Of a stretch of DNA of 64,000 nt, positions 9,251 through 17,237 are shown piece after piece (the stretch's first letter is position 1; every line of letters begins with the position of its first letter). Below the pieces are notes generated by a model. That model was given only the letters and a program-made list of their open reading frames with translations, was not told where the DNA came from and ran no database searches. A program made the translations under genes and the position numbers. The stretch is from Actinomycetota bacterium (GTDB lineage Bacteria; Actinomycetota; Actinomycetes; S36-B12; GCA-2699445), in contig JAGQTY010000004.1 in assembly GCA_020438795.1 (NCBI GenBank), positions 1 to 64,000 of the forward strand. Direction: 5' to 3'.

Positions 9251-10711
9251 CTACTCCTCGGAAAGGAATCCCCCTACCTCAATGGGCTTGCCAGTCACCG
9301 ATGAGAATCCCTCCGCCATGCAGCGCAGCAGTTCATCGCGGTCAGGCACCGCGGCGTCGTCCATGGACAGCCCGATTGCTGCCTGCTTGTCGTAGGTGAG
9401 CATCGCGACGAACACAGCCGCCCCGATCAATGGCGGGAACGGCACCATGTGTTCGATCTTCGCGCCCGCGATCCACAGTTCGAGCGGGGGTCCGGGCACG
9501 TTCGATGCGGTGACGTCGCTGCTCGTCGCGGCCGACAGCACCATGTCGGTGGGCAGGAACCGGCTCACCTCACCGAGCTGGTTGGACATGCCGATCACGG
9601 GTTCCTGGCGCCACTTCTGGACGATCTCGTGGATCTCGTCCATGGCCGTCTCGGCATTCGGTGTTGACAGTTTCAGGTCGAAGTGGGCGATGCCGACCGC
9701 ATTCCCTCCGCCGCCGCCGGGCTTGCGCGTGCTGATCGGCATGCTGATGTGAAGCGCTTCGACGGGTGCGTTGTGCGCGTCGTGGTAACGGCGCATTCCT
9801 TCGGCAACGGCTGCCAGGAAGGCGTCATTGACAGTGTGGCCACCGGCCTTTGCAGCCCCGCGGAGGTCCTGGAACGGGAACTCGAAGGCACCGAAGTGGT
9901 AGTTCACACTGCGCTTGGTCATGATCGGCGACGCCGGGGCTGATGGCTGCTGAGTGAACTTCGCCAGCGACTTGGCAGCGCCCCCGACCTTGCCGGCAGT
10001 CTCGACCGGGGACTTGATCGCCTGCACAGTGGCGGGCACCGCCCCCTTGGCCACGCGGGTTGCTGTCTTGGCCACCCACTCCGCGTTGTCCTGGATCATC
10101 GTCCGGCCGAAGTCCCGCTTGGAGGAGAGGTCTCCCGCCTCCGGCGCGTCCGGCATCGGGCCGAGGTCGGTCTCCTCCTCGGTCAGGTCGATCAGCGCCG
10201 CACCGATCTCCATGCCCTTCTGACCATCAGCGATGGCATGGTGCAGTTTGAACAGGAGAACCGCCTTGCCGCCGGGCAGGCCCTCCAGCACAGTCACATG
10301 CCACAGCGAACGGTTCCGGTCGAAGTCCATCATCGCCTCGCGGCGGGCCTCGTCAAGGACATCTTTCCAGGTCGAGCCCTCGGGCATACTGAACCGGCTC
10401 ATGTGGAAGGAGAGGTCGAAGTGCTCGTCCACAACGAGCCGCGGATTGGCGATCGCCACCGGACCCTCGACCATCTTCATCCGAAGCACGGGGGACAACC
10501 TGGTCGCCCGGTCGTACCGGGACACCAGTCGGTCCCAGTCCGGCGCCCGGTCAAGCACGTACACGGCCATCATCGTGGATCGGAGCATCTGCGCGTCGCT
10601 GGCCGACCGCCAGGTAGCGAAGTCCCATCCGGACACGCGGTGCGCTTTGGGCTTGTCGCCCTTCTCCTGAGAAGAGCTGCCATTGTCTGCGGATGAGCTG
10701 GTGGTGGACAC
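9251..10711 (-). CDS. Wax ester synthase/diacylglycerol acyltransferase (WS/DGAT)
   Basis: An acyl-CoA-dependent O-acyltransferase of the bifunctional WS/DGAT family, making storage triacylglycerol and/or wax esters. The active-site motif HHAIADG (HHxxxDG) lies at residues ~157-163, preceded by the family pattern RNRSLWH (~133-138), and there is a C-terminal NVPGP motif typical of the second domain. The GTG at 10711 was chosen because GGGAGG lies 10 bases upstream; a TTG at 10729 would extend it by six residues but overlaps that Shine-Dalgarno sequence. The first ~25 residues are Ser-rich and divergent. It is transcribed alone and convergently with the sortase pair. It implies neutral-lipid storage, a common actinobacterial trait. 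Confidence 0.93.
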   Translation of the reverse strand: MSTTSSSADNGSSSQEKGDKPKAHRVSGWDFATWRSASDAQMLRSTMMAVYVLDRAPDWDRLVSRYDRATRLSPVLRMKMVEGPVAIANPRLVVDEHFDLSFHMSRFSMPEGSTWKDVLDEARREAMMDFDRNRSLWHVTVLEGLPGGKAVLLFKLHHAIADGQKGMEIGAALIDLTEEETDLGPMPDAPEAGDLSSKRDFGRTMIQDNAEWVAKTATRVAKGAVPATVQAIKSPVETAGKVGGAAKSLAKFTQQPSAPASPIMTKRSVNYHFGAFEFPFQDLRGAAKAGGHTVNDAFLAAVAEGMRRYHDAHNAPVEALHISMPISTRKPGGGGGNAVGIAHFDLKLSTPNAETAMDEIHEIVQKWRQEPVIGMSNQLGEVSRFLPTDMVLSAATSSDVTASNVPGPPLELWIAGAKIEHMVPFPPLIGAAVFVAMLTYDKQAAIGLSMDDAAVPDRDELLRCMAEGFSSVTGKPIEVGGFLSEE

Positions 10712-10990
10712 GTCGACCGAGCCTCCCAATTCTTTGCTTGGAGAACGCCAAGCTACCGCTCAAGCATGCCCCGACATAATCGCATCATCCGCTTGGCCCA
10801 AGAGAGATTGACCTGCTCCCCAGGACTCGTCGCACACTGAGGTCGGAATGTCGCCACTGGGCCTGCGCGGCCCACAGGAGTCGGATGCCAGCAGCGGGGT
10901 CATGGCTGCGAGCGTGCATGGCACAGCACGAAAGTGGCTCTGCATCGCCCGCCCCTCGACCTGGCCTGAGATCACCACCTCATCGGTCAG

Positions 10991-11158
10991 TCAGCGGACA
11001 CCTCGACCGGACGTGAGACTGTTGAGCTGCAGTGCCGCGAACTCGTACGCTGTCTTCCCAGAGTGAGAGATGCTGGCAGCGGAGAGAGCGTCGTCCTCCA
11101 CGAGAAGAACCGTATCCACGCCCTCCCCCGGGGTCGTCATCCTATCGCTCACTTCCAT
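10991..11158 (-). CDS. Unrecognised 55-residue protein, second of a small tandem pair
   Basis: An ATG at 11158 begins 2 bases after the stop of the upstream small gene, and the frame runs 55 codons to a TGA at 10991. The composition is balanced (acidic middle, YEFAALQLNSL near residues 38-48) rather than biased like antisense shadows. No domain or signal is recognised. The tight spacing with its neighbour is the main support. It may be a bacterial small-protein gene or a chance frame. Confidence 0.35.
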   Translation of the reverse strand: MEVSDRMTTPGEGVDTVLLVEDDALSAASISHSGKTAYEFAALQLNSLTSGRGVR

Positions 11159-11160
11159 GG

Positions 11161-11430
11161 CTATTCCGAGCCCTGCTCCTCCTGCGCCGATCCTGAGTCG
11201 CCCCTGTCATCGATCGCCTCCGCAGGTGGTTGACCCGCCTCCACTCCGACGTTCACCGTCGTGATGACGTCGCCCTGGGGCACCGAAGGTGGATCGACGT
11301 TCGTGAAGATGACGTTGATCGTGATGTTCGGGCCCATCCGTCTGACGAAGAACCTGGCCCGACGTGCCTTGACCAACGCACTCGACAGAGGACCTGTCAC
11401 AATGTCCCGGTTGAACGTCAATCCAGCCAT
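11161..11430 (-). CDS. Unrecognised 89-residue protein, first of a small tandem pair
   Basis: The ATG at 11430 has a GGAG about 3-6 bases upstream on the coding strand, and the protein runs 89 residues. Residues 1-35 are basic (KARRARFFVRR), 36-65 are alternating polar/hydrophobic and likely beta-strand, and the tail is acidic (DDRGDSGSAQEE). There is no signal peptide or membrane helix. The frame stays open further upstream, but that part is Arg-rich and low-quality, so the internal ATG is preferred. The function is unknown. Confidence 0.45.
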   Translation of the reverse strand: MAGLTFNRDIVTGPLSSALVKARRARFFVRRMGPNITINVIFTNVDPPSVPQGDVITTVNVGVEAGQPPAEAIDDRGDSGSAQEEQGSE

Positions 11431-11660
11431 GACTCCGTGTCTACCCCTCCACAGGTCGGAACACAACCGGGCTGCCATCCGTACCAAGCAGGGGCTTGCG
11501 CACCTATGGACGCTCACTGAGCCGGAGTCGACTGTTCCCTTGAGAGGTTCTGCCTGTCGGGATCGGACCGGAGGTAGGTGGGCTTGGCGCCGTGGCCGAT
11601 CGACACGTCCTGATCGCCAGGAACATCCTCGGTTGCCATGGGTGACTGTAGGATTGCGGC

Positions 11661-12137
11661 ATGCCCAAGAACACGATCTGTCTGTGGTTCGAGGACGACG
11701 CCGAGGCAGCCGCACGGTTCTACGCCTCAGTGTTCCCGGACAGCAGCGTCCAGGCGGTGCGTCGGGCTCCCGCCGACTATCCGACCGGCAAGGCCGGCGA
11801 TGTGCTCACCGTGGAGTTCACCGTGGCTGGCGTTCCCTGTCTCGGCCTCAATGGGGGCCCCGCCTTCCCCCAGACCGAAGCGTTCTCCTTCCAGATCGCG
11901 ACCGAGGACCAGGATGAGACCGATCGCTACTGGAACGCCATCGTGCAGAATGGTGGCCAGGAGAGCGCTTGCGGATGGTGCAAGGATCGTTGGGGTCTTT
12001 CCTGGCAGATCACACCAAGGGCACTGACCGAGGCGTTGGCTGAGGGCGGCGATGAAGCCCAGCGCGTCTTCGAAGCGATGATGACGATGGGCAAGATCGA
12101 CATCGCGGCGATCGAGGCCGCCCGACAGGCCAACTGA
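11661..12137 (+). CDS. VOC-family (PhnB-like) protein
   Basis: 158 residues with the vicinal-oxygen-chelate/PhnB signature: an N-terminal strand and helix with the FYASVFPDS pattern near residues 20-28, the GVPCLGLNGGP segment near 56-66, and the C-terminal WCKDRWGLSWQITP motif near 105-118. Members of this group (annotated 3-demethylubiquinone-9 methyltransferase-like in Pfam) are mostly uncharacterised and rarely methyltransferases. AGGA lies 9 bases before the ATG. It appears to be a monocistronic gene. Confidence 0.9.
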   Translation: MPKNTICLWFEDDAEAAARFYASVFPDSSVQAVRRAPADYPTGKAGDVLTVEFTVAGVPCLGLNGGPAFPQTEAFSFQIATEDQDETDRYWNAIVQNGGQESACGWCKDRWGLSWQITPRALTEALAEGGDEAQRVFEAMMTMGKIDIAAIEAARQAN

Positions 12138-12215
12138 CACGACTGGGCTCCTGTGCCAGTACCGAACGGGTGACACGGCACAGACCCGGCCGGCTCACGA
12201 TGCTGCACTGTCCAT

Positions 12216-12452
12216 ATGGACACCGGCGCTCGACCGACGACATACCTGGTGATCTTGGCCATCGTCGCGATGGCTGTCGTCGTGGCGCTCGTAGCCGCTG
12301 CCAATACTGCAGCAACCTCCGCCGTAGCCAGCAGCGGCACGATCAACGACGACGTCACGCAGGCTCCAGGCCCGGCTCAGAACCAAGCGCAGACTTTCGT
12401 CTACGACTTCACCAACGCCTGGCAGGGCCCTGAGTGCTGCTACTTGAAGTGA
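12216..12452 (+). CDS. Small single-helix membrane protein, unrecognised
   Basis: 78 residues with an N-terminal hydrophobic helix at ~9-30 (YLVILAIVAMAVVVALVAAA), then a polar Thr/Gln/Pro-rich segment and the tail NAWQGPECCYLK with adjacent cysteines. This could be a membrane anchor or a small exported protein. The ribosome binding site is weak. The coding character is moderate and the protein is not recognised. Confidence 0.45.
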   Translation: MDTGARPTTYLVILAIVAMAVVVALVAAANTAATSAVASSGTINDDVTQAPGPAQNQAQTFVYDFTNAWQGPECCYLK

Positions 12453-12640
12453 CGTAGCGCTGGACCGAGCCGTAAAGACTCTTCGCATCCCGGTCACGAG
12501 AAAATTGATCGTGGTTTGGTACGACATGGACAGACGTTGACCGAGCATCAGAGTTCGTTCCAACAGGCACATGGCCGTCGAGGTGCACTAGGGTCGGAGC
12601 AACGGGAAGTGCGGCACAACCAGCGGCCTTGGGGGCAGTA

Positions 12641-13480
12641 GTGGCGGACTCAGAACGCTTGTCCACGGCTCTGCGGCATGTGCGAGTGGGGTGTGAGTTT
12701 GTCCAGGAACGCGACTCCGATACTCCCAGCGTGATCCAGGTGCGTCCCCGGCCCGAGTATCTCGTCGGGCTGCACGACGAATCATGGAGCACCGATCCGC
12801 AGGTCGACACCCACCTGTACACCGACATGTACGGCAACTCCTGCCTGCGGCTCATCCTGCCCCCGGGCCGCTCCACGTTCAGGTATTCCGCGATCGCCGA
12901 TGTCCTGGACGAGACCGAGGCCGTCGACCCGACTGTTCCGCAGAACGATCCACAAGACCTACCGGACGATGTTCTTGTCTACACGCTGCCCAGCCGGTTC
13001 TGCCTGCCGGACCTTCTCGGCGATGAGGCCGTGGAACGATTCGAGTCCCTTCCGCGCGACTACTCCCGGGTGCAGCACGTGGTCGACTACGTATGGCATC
13101 ACCTGCGGTTCCGGTACGGCAGCAGCACGGCGACGACGACCGCAGCCGACGTCAACGATTCCGGACTCGGGGTCTGCCGGGACTTCGCCCACTTGGCGAT
13201 CTCGTTCTGCCGAGCACTGGACATTCCCGCCCGCTACGTCTTCGGCTACCTGCCCGCTATGGATATCGCACCCCGGCCCGAACCGATGGACTTCGCGGCC
13301 TGGATGGAGGTGTGGCTCGGTGATCGCTGGTGGACCTTCGACCCGCGGAACAACGAGCAGCGCAAGGGCCGCGTGCTGATCGGTCACGGCCGCGACGCCG
13401 CCGATGTGGCGATGATGACATCGTTCGGGATGCCCCGGCTGGAGTCGATGACGGTCGTTGCCGAGGAGTACCACGAGTGA
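12641..13480 (+). CDS. Transglutaminase-like protein lacking the canonical His
   Basis: The C-terminal half carries the transglutaminase/protease core: GVCRDFAHLAISFCRALDIPARY contains the nucleophilic Cys (~residue 179), and GDRWWTFDPRNN supplies the Asp (~234). Where this family normally has H-A-W the sequence reads DFAAWMEVW, so the catalytic His is replaced by Ala (~219). The C-terminal GRDAADVAM motif is typical of the bacterial group with an N-terminal beta-rich domain (~residues 1-120). The GTG at 12641 is chosen because GGGGG precedes it by ~5 bases; a TTG 12 bases earlier is possible. If the His loss is real, the protein may be a binding or pseudo-enzyme, or may use another residue. 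Confidence 0.88.
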   Translation: MADSERLSTALRHVRVGCEFVQERDSDTPSVIQVRPRPEYLVGLHDESWSTDPQVDTHLYTDMYGNSCLRLILPPGRSTFRYSAIADVLDETEAVDPTVPQNDPQDLPDDVLVYTLPSRFCLPDLLGDEAVERFESLPRDYSRVQHVVDYVWHHLRFRYGSSTATTTAADVNDSGLGVCRDFAHLAISFCRALDIPARYVFGYLPAMDIAPRPEPMDFAAWMEVWLGDRWWTFDPRNNEQRKGRVLIGHGRDAADVAMMTSFGMPRLESMTVVAEEYHE

Positions 13481-13596
13481 GCGACGGCCTTCCGGGCCAG
13501 CACACCCGACCGGGGCAGCGTGCAGGAGGCTGACAACGTGTCTGATCCGACGGTCTGAGCCACGCCATAAGGGCTGCCGCACCGCAGGAGAAGAGA

Positions 13597-14181
13597 TCAG
13601 ATCTCCGCAGCCCCGAACGGAACACTGAACCGGTCGCACCACAACACGACGGACGTGTAGTCATCGAGATTCAGATCGGCGGGCAACTTGTAGTTCTGGC
13701 TTCCGATGTTGCCCTTCATGTCGCCGAGGTTGACCCAGCTGCCGTCCCTGGCTGCAGCCGCATCCTTGGCAGACGTGTTCGTGATCCAGACCTTCACATC
13801 GGGACCGTTGTCGGTCTCGAAGTTCTCGAACCGAACGAACCGGTCCCCGTTGGCCGTCTCGATGATCTTGACGTCCCCAGCCGTCGGATGGTCGAGGCTG
13901 ATGAACGTGCCGCTGGCCAACGTCTCCGGCCCTGACGAGGCAGGAGCACCGGACGGCCCAGTCGACGCGGATGCCGCCGCCGGGCCGGCCGGAATGGCCT
14001 CGTCCACCTCAACGTTCGTGAACAGCGCCCACGGTTGGAACAGATACATCGCCACGGCGAGGACCGCAGCACCGACAACGAGTACGGGGATGATGACCCG
14101 CTTCCGCCGCCACACAGGCTTGTCTGACTCGGATGTGGCCGTCTCCCTATCGCTCGACCCCACTTCTGCTTCCACCGACAT
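13597..14181 (-). CDS. DM13-domain membrane protein
   Basis: 194 residues: a short cytoplasmic N-terminus, one transmembrane helix at ~29-48, a Pro/Ala/Ser/Gly linker (~62-85), and an extracytoplasmic DM13 domain (~88-194). The DM13 signature is clear: RFENFETDNGPDVKVWI at ~117-133 and YTSVVLWCDRFSVPFGAAEI at ~175-194, with the single conserved Cys182. DM13 domains are proposed to act in electron transfer or redox through that Cys. The ATG at 14181 is preferred because GAGGAG lies 4 bases upstream, although the frame opens 14 codons earlier. It converges with the transglutaminase-like gene. Confidence 0.9.
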   Translation of the reverse strand: MSVEAEVGSSDRETATSESDKPVWRRKRVIIPVLVVGAAVLAVAMYLFQPWALFTNVEVDEAIPAGPAAASASTGPSGAPASSGPETLASGTFISLDHPTAGDVKIIETANGDRFVRFENFETDNGPDVKVWITNTSAKDAAAARDGSWVNLGDMKGNIGSQNYKLPADLNLDDYTSVVLWCDRFSVPFGAAEI

Positions 14182-14451
14182 GTCACTCCTCGCGCCGTTA
14201 CCCATCAACGGATCTACCGCCACAGTTGGACGACATGGGCAACAACGGCACGCCGAAGGCGACCATTCCGCAGATCGTGCCGTCGGAGATTACGCCTTCC
14301 TTACGTGAGGGGCTTCTCCCGCCAAAGACTCATCGATCAGCTGTCCAGTCAACACGGCGACCAGTTCACCGTCAGTCAAGCCGCCTACGCGCGAAGCAGG
14401 TTGGCCTCCGACGACGATAGTTGCGCGCATAACCCGATTCTGGCCGGTGCG

Positions 14452-15783
14452 TTACCCGATGGCTTGGCCACGGAAACAACCGAGCGTGTACGGGTAGCTC
14501 AGTGTCGCGTGGTAGTGGTACCCAAGTGAGCCGTGGTCGTGGCCGTGGCAGACGTCCAGATCGCTGTTGGTCATCTGCACGCCACCGCTACCGTAGTAGC
14601 CGTACAGCGGGTAGCCGTCCAGGGCGTAACCGACGATGCCGGAGTGACCGTCAGCCAGCCGCGCGGTGTCCTTTTCCAGTTGCTCGGAAACGAAGTGGTA
14701 GTGGTACTGGTCTTGGGCCGGATGGCCACCGTAGACGTCGACGATTTCGTGGGCCACCGCGTCGTCGCCACGGGCGTCGACGGCGTTGTAGATCACCACA
14801 CCGTTCGTGCCAATCGCGATCGCACCCATGGACAGGCAGCCGGGACTGGCAGCTGGCGTGGGTGAAGCCGGGATCGTGAAGGAATGGTTCTGCGCTGCCG
14901 GGACGCCCGGGTTGGCGTCGATGGCGGTGAGCAGCGGGTACTGGGTCATCGGCCAATTCCCGATCTGGCCACCGGTCGGCAGTCCGGTGCTGGTGATGGT
15001 GCGACTGCCGCCATTTACCGATTGGCCGTAGCTGCCCGTCATCGCTGACCCAGCCGGGAGCCACGGCTTGTTGGTGAAGTCCCAAGTGTTGTTGTCGAAG
15101 TCGATCCAGGTAATCGCCGAGGTCTCGCTGCCTGGCGCCGATGGGTTGCCAGCCTGGCAGGCGTACATCTTGCCGACCGCCGGAGTGGTGGTGGTGAGTT
15201 TGATATCGCCGAGGGGGAGTTGTTCGCAGTCGGCACCCTCGCAGAGAGATGAAGTGATGAAGTACGGCGACAACGGATTGTTGTCACCGGAGCCGCTGTC
15301 AGGCTCTGATGCGCTGCTGTCCGTGGTGAACGACACCTTGGTGGCCTTTCCTGTTCCCTCGGCGTTCTTGGCGCGCACCTTCACCACGTGTCGACTATCA
15401 ACCGCTAGGTTCTGCCAAGTCTTGGCGAACCAACCGTTGCTGCCGGTCTTGAGTTTCCCAGGCTTGGTGGACTTCCACGAACCCCAGGAGCCGTTCTTCT
15501 TGATCCGGAGTTGATAGCGTTTGATCCTGCTATCGCCGCTGTCGTTCGGGGCCTTCCATTTGGCTGTTGCCGTGCTAGTGGTGATTTTCTTGCTGGGGAC
15601 TGTGAGTTTGCGGACCTTGCCTGGGGTACCAGAGTCGGCGGCGGTCACGGCTGCAGTGCCGTCCATTCCCGGCGAGGTGGGAGTCGTGCTGTCGGAAGTA
15701 TGCGCCGATGCTGGTGTGATGACCAGTGCACCGGCCAGCGCCGTAGCAGTTGCCGCTGCAACCGCGGTCATTCCGATCCTCAT
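14452..15783 (-). CDS. Secreted fibronectin type III - YHYH domain protein
   Basis: 443 residues starting at an ATG preceded by AAGGGA. A Sec signal peptide occupies ~1-27 (hydrophobic core, ending ASA-HT). A fibronectin type III domain spans ~52-155 (WKAPNDSGDSRIKRYQLRI, then VKVRAKNAEGTG). The remainder is a YHYH domain with DQYHYHFVSEQLEK and, near the C-terminus, HDHGSLGYHYHAT; the GYALDGYPLYGYYG segment between is also characteristic. YHYH proteins are secreted and of unknown function; His-rich motifs suggest metal binding. A second YHYH protein is encoded at 59228-60328. The gene is monocistronic, followed by 270 bases with no gene. Confidence 0.9.
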   Translation of the reverse strand: MRIGMTAVAAATATALAGALVITPASAHTSDSTTPTSPGMDGTAAVTAADSGTPGKVRKLTVPSKKITTSTATAKWKAPNDSGDSRIKRYQLRIKKNGSWGSWKSTKPGKLKTGSNGWFAKTWQNLAVDSRHVVKVRAKNAEGTGKATKVSFTTDSSASEPDSGSGDNNPLSPYFITSSLCEGADCEQLPLGDIKLTTTTPAVGKMYACQAGNPSAPGSETSAITWIDFDNNTWDFTNKPWLPAGSAMTGSYGQSVNGGSRTITSTGLPTGGQIGNWPMTQYPLLTAIDANPGVPAAQNHSFTIPASPTPAASPGCLSMGAIAIGTNGVVIYNAVDARGDDAVAHEIVDVYGGHPAQDQYHYHFVSEQLEKDTARLADGHSGIVGYALDGYPLYGYYGSGGVQMTNSDLDVCHGHDHGSLGYHYHATLSYPYTLGCFRGQAIG

Positions 15784-16412
15784 AGTGTCCCTTCCCGGGT
15801 TCGTGTTGCCACGGGAGCAACTGCGCACCAAGCTGACACCAGGCTACGGGTGAAATGCGCGATGCGGCGCTGGCATGGGCGGCCTTCCCCCAAGAGGGGC
15901 AAGGTCGCCAAGGACGTCGTCGCTGCTACGCGTGCTCATACGGACCCCTTGTCGAGTCCTCGCAAGAGCGGGGTGGCAGCACGGTAAGGAACGGCGAGAG
16001 GGACCGTCCCTCTCGCAGTTGTGGGCCGTGGCCACCAGGTGGCTAGCACCCGATCTTGTTTGTCCCTGAAACTGTCGACCGGACGGTGGCGACCAGGTAT
16101 CAGGCCGCCATCAGTCAGGTCAGGTCAGGTGTCAACGGTCATCCAATGTCCCTTCCAACGGCCACGGAATGCCCATCCGAGCAAGCGCCACAGCGCAGGG
16201 GCATGACGGACCTCGCCGACCCGCAGTCGGGTGAAGTCCCCAAGATCGTCTTCAAACTCAGCCGGCAACCGGCCAGCGCCCTGAAGTCTGCGAGCGATGC
16301 ATTCTGGCGTGTGTTGCGCCGCCGTCGGGATTCGCCATGCGCCTTCCTCCCCCTCCAGAATGTACCGGACTCTCGAATCACCCGGATCAAGCAGAAGCGT
16401 CCGCCTCCCAGG
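15784..16412. other. 629-base stretch without a supported gene
   Basis: The region lies between the start of the Fn3-YHYH gene and the end of the transglutaminase-like gene, both leftward. Open frames here are short, Arg/Pro-rich and lack ribosome binding sites. It holds a 21-base palindrome (15995-16015) and three tandem CAGGT units (16116-16130). It presumably contains the YHYH promoter and the end of the UbiD-operon transcript. Confidence 0.6.
15995..16015. repeat. Perfect 10-bp inverted repeat, 1-base centre
   Basis: Arms CGAGAGGGAC and GTCCCTCTCG are separated by a single base. It could be an operator for a dimeric regulator; the 1-base centre makes an RNA hairpin loop unlikely without opening of the top pairs. 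It sits ~210 bases upstream of the YHYH start and ~400 bases past the end of the upstream operon. Confidence 0.6.
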
Positions 16413-17231
16413 TCAGGGACCTGCGGAAACGGTTCCACGATCAGCCACAGACTCAGGGTTCTCCGGGATCTCGGTCGCGCATCTCTGGTTGGATTCGGCA
16501 TCCCTGGTGGACCCCCTGAAACCGAGCGAGTCCCCACGGTCTGGCGGGATGCCGAACTGCGGACGAACGACCAGGTCCAGTCCAGGCCGAATCAGCGACT
16601 CGGGGCAGCCTCTCTCACGGAAGGTGAACCACTCGTTGACCCCGGCGCAGAACCTGTCGTATTGATCAACATCGGCGGAAGTCCACGAGGACTTGCTCTC
16701 AACCAAGTATCGGGTTCTTTGCTCGAAGGAGTCGTGCACGACCACGTTCTCGCAGTCCACCGCGACCGCACAGTTCGCGATGCCGTCCCACGTCGGCGTC
16801 ACATGGGCACCGATCCGGGCCAACGGCAAATCATAGGTGGCATCCACGATCACCCACTTGCCTTCGACTCGGATCTGGATGTTCTCATGGTTGCACTCTG
16901 GAAGTGCGCGAGCGAGTTCGAGCAGATGCTGCGGGTAGTCAAGTTGCTGCGCCGCCCACCGCATCGGATAGAACAGGTAGCGAACGTCGAATCCGAGCAG
17001 CGAGTACATGCACCCCAGCACGGTGTGCTTCGGAGTGCACGTGCCACGCTCATGCGTCAGTACATGTCGCGCCCAGGCCCGCGTTTTCAGGCCACGCTTC
17101 TCGTAGTAGGGCATATCCCGCACCCGGGGGAACAGCTGGATCCGGGCGGAAGACTCCTCGCTGTCAGATGTGAGCCAACTCGCCAGATACGGTCTGCAAT
17201 CATCGCAAACGCCGTCAAGAAGAGACCGCAT
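16413..17231 (-). CDS. Transglutaminase-like cysteine protein, last gene of the UbiD operon
   Basis: 272 residues. A cysteine-protease/transglutaminase-like core is visible: Cys65 in ERGTCTPKHTVLG, His115 in CNHENIQIRVEGKW and Asp130 in VIVDATYD, in the right order and spacing for a C-H-D triad. The N-terminus has a CDDC pair (residues 9-12). The last ~60 residues are polar and poorly structured. There is no signal peptide, so it is probably cytoplasmic. The ATG lies 6 bases after the UbiD stop, with AAGG just upstream, so it is co-transcribed with the decarboxylases. Its role there is unknown: processing, amide hydrolysis of a conjugate, or an unrelated passenger are all possible. Confidence 0.8.
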   Translation of the reverse strand: MRSLLDGVCDDCRPYLASWLTSDSEESSARIQLFPRVRDMPYYEKRGLKTRAWARHVLTHERGTCTPKHTVLGCMYSLLGFDVRYLFYPMRWAAQQLDYPQHLLELARALPECNHENIQIRVEGKWVIVDATYDLPLARIGAHVTPTWDGIANCAVAVDCENVVVHDSFEQRTRYLVESKSSWTSADVDQYDRFCAGVNEWFTFRERGCPESLIRPGLDLVVRPQFGIPPDRGDSLGFRGSTRDAESNQRCATEIPENPESVADRGTVSAGP

Positions 17232-17237
17232 CGTCCT

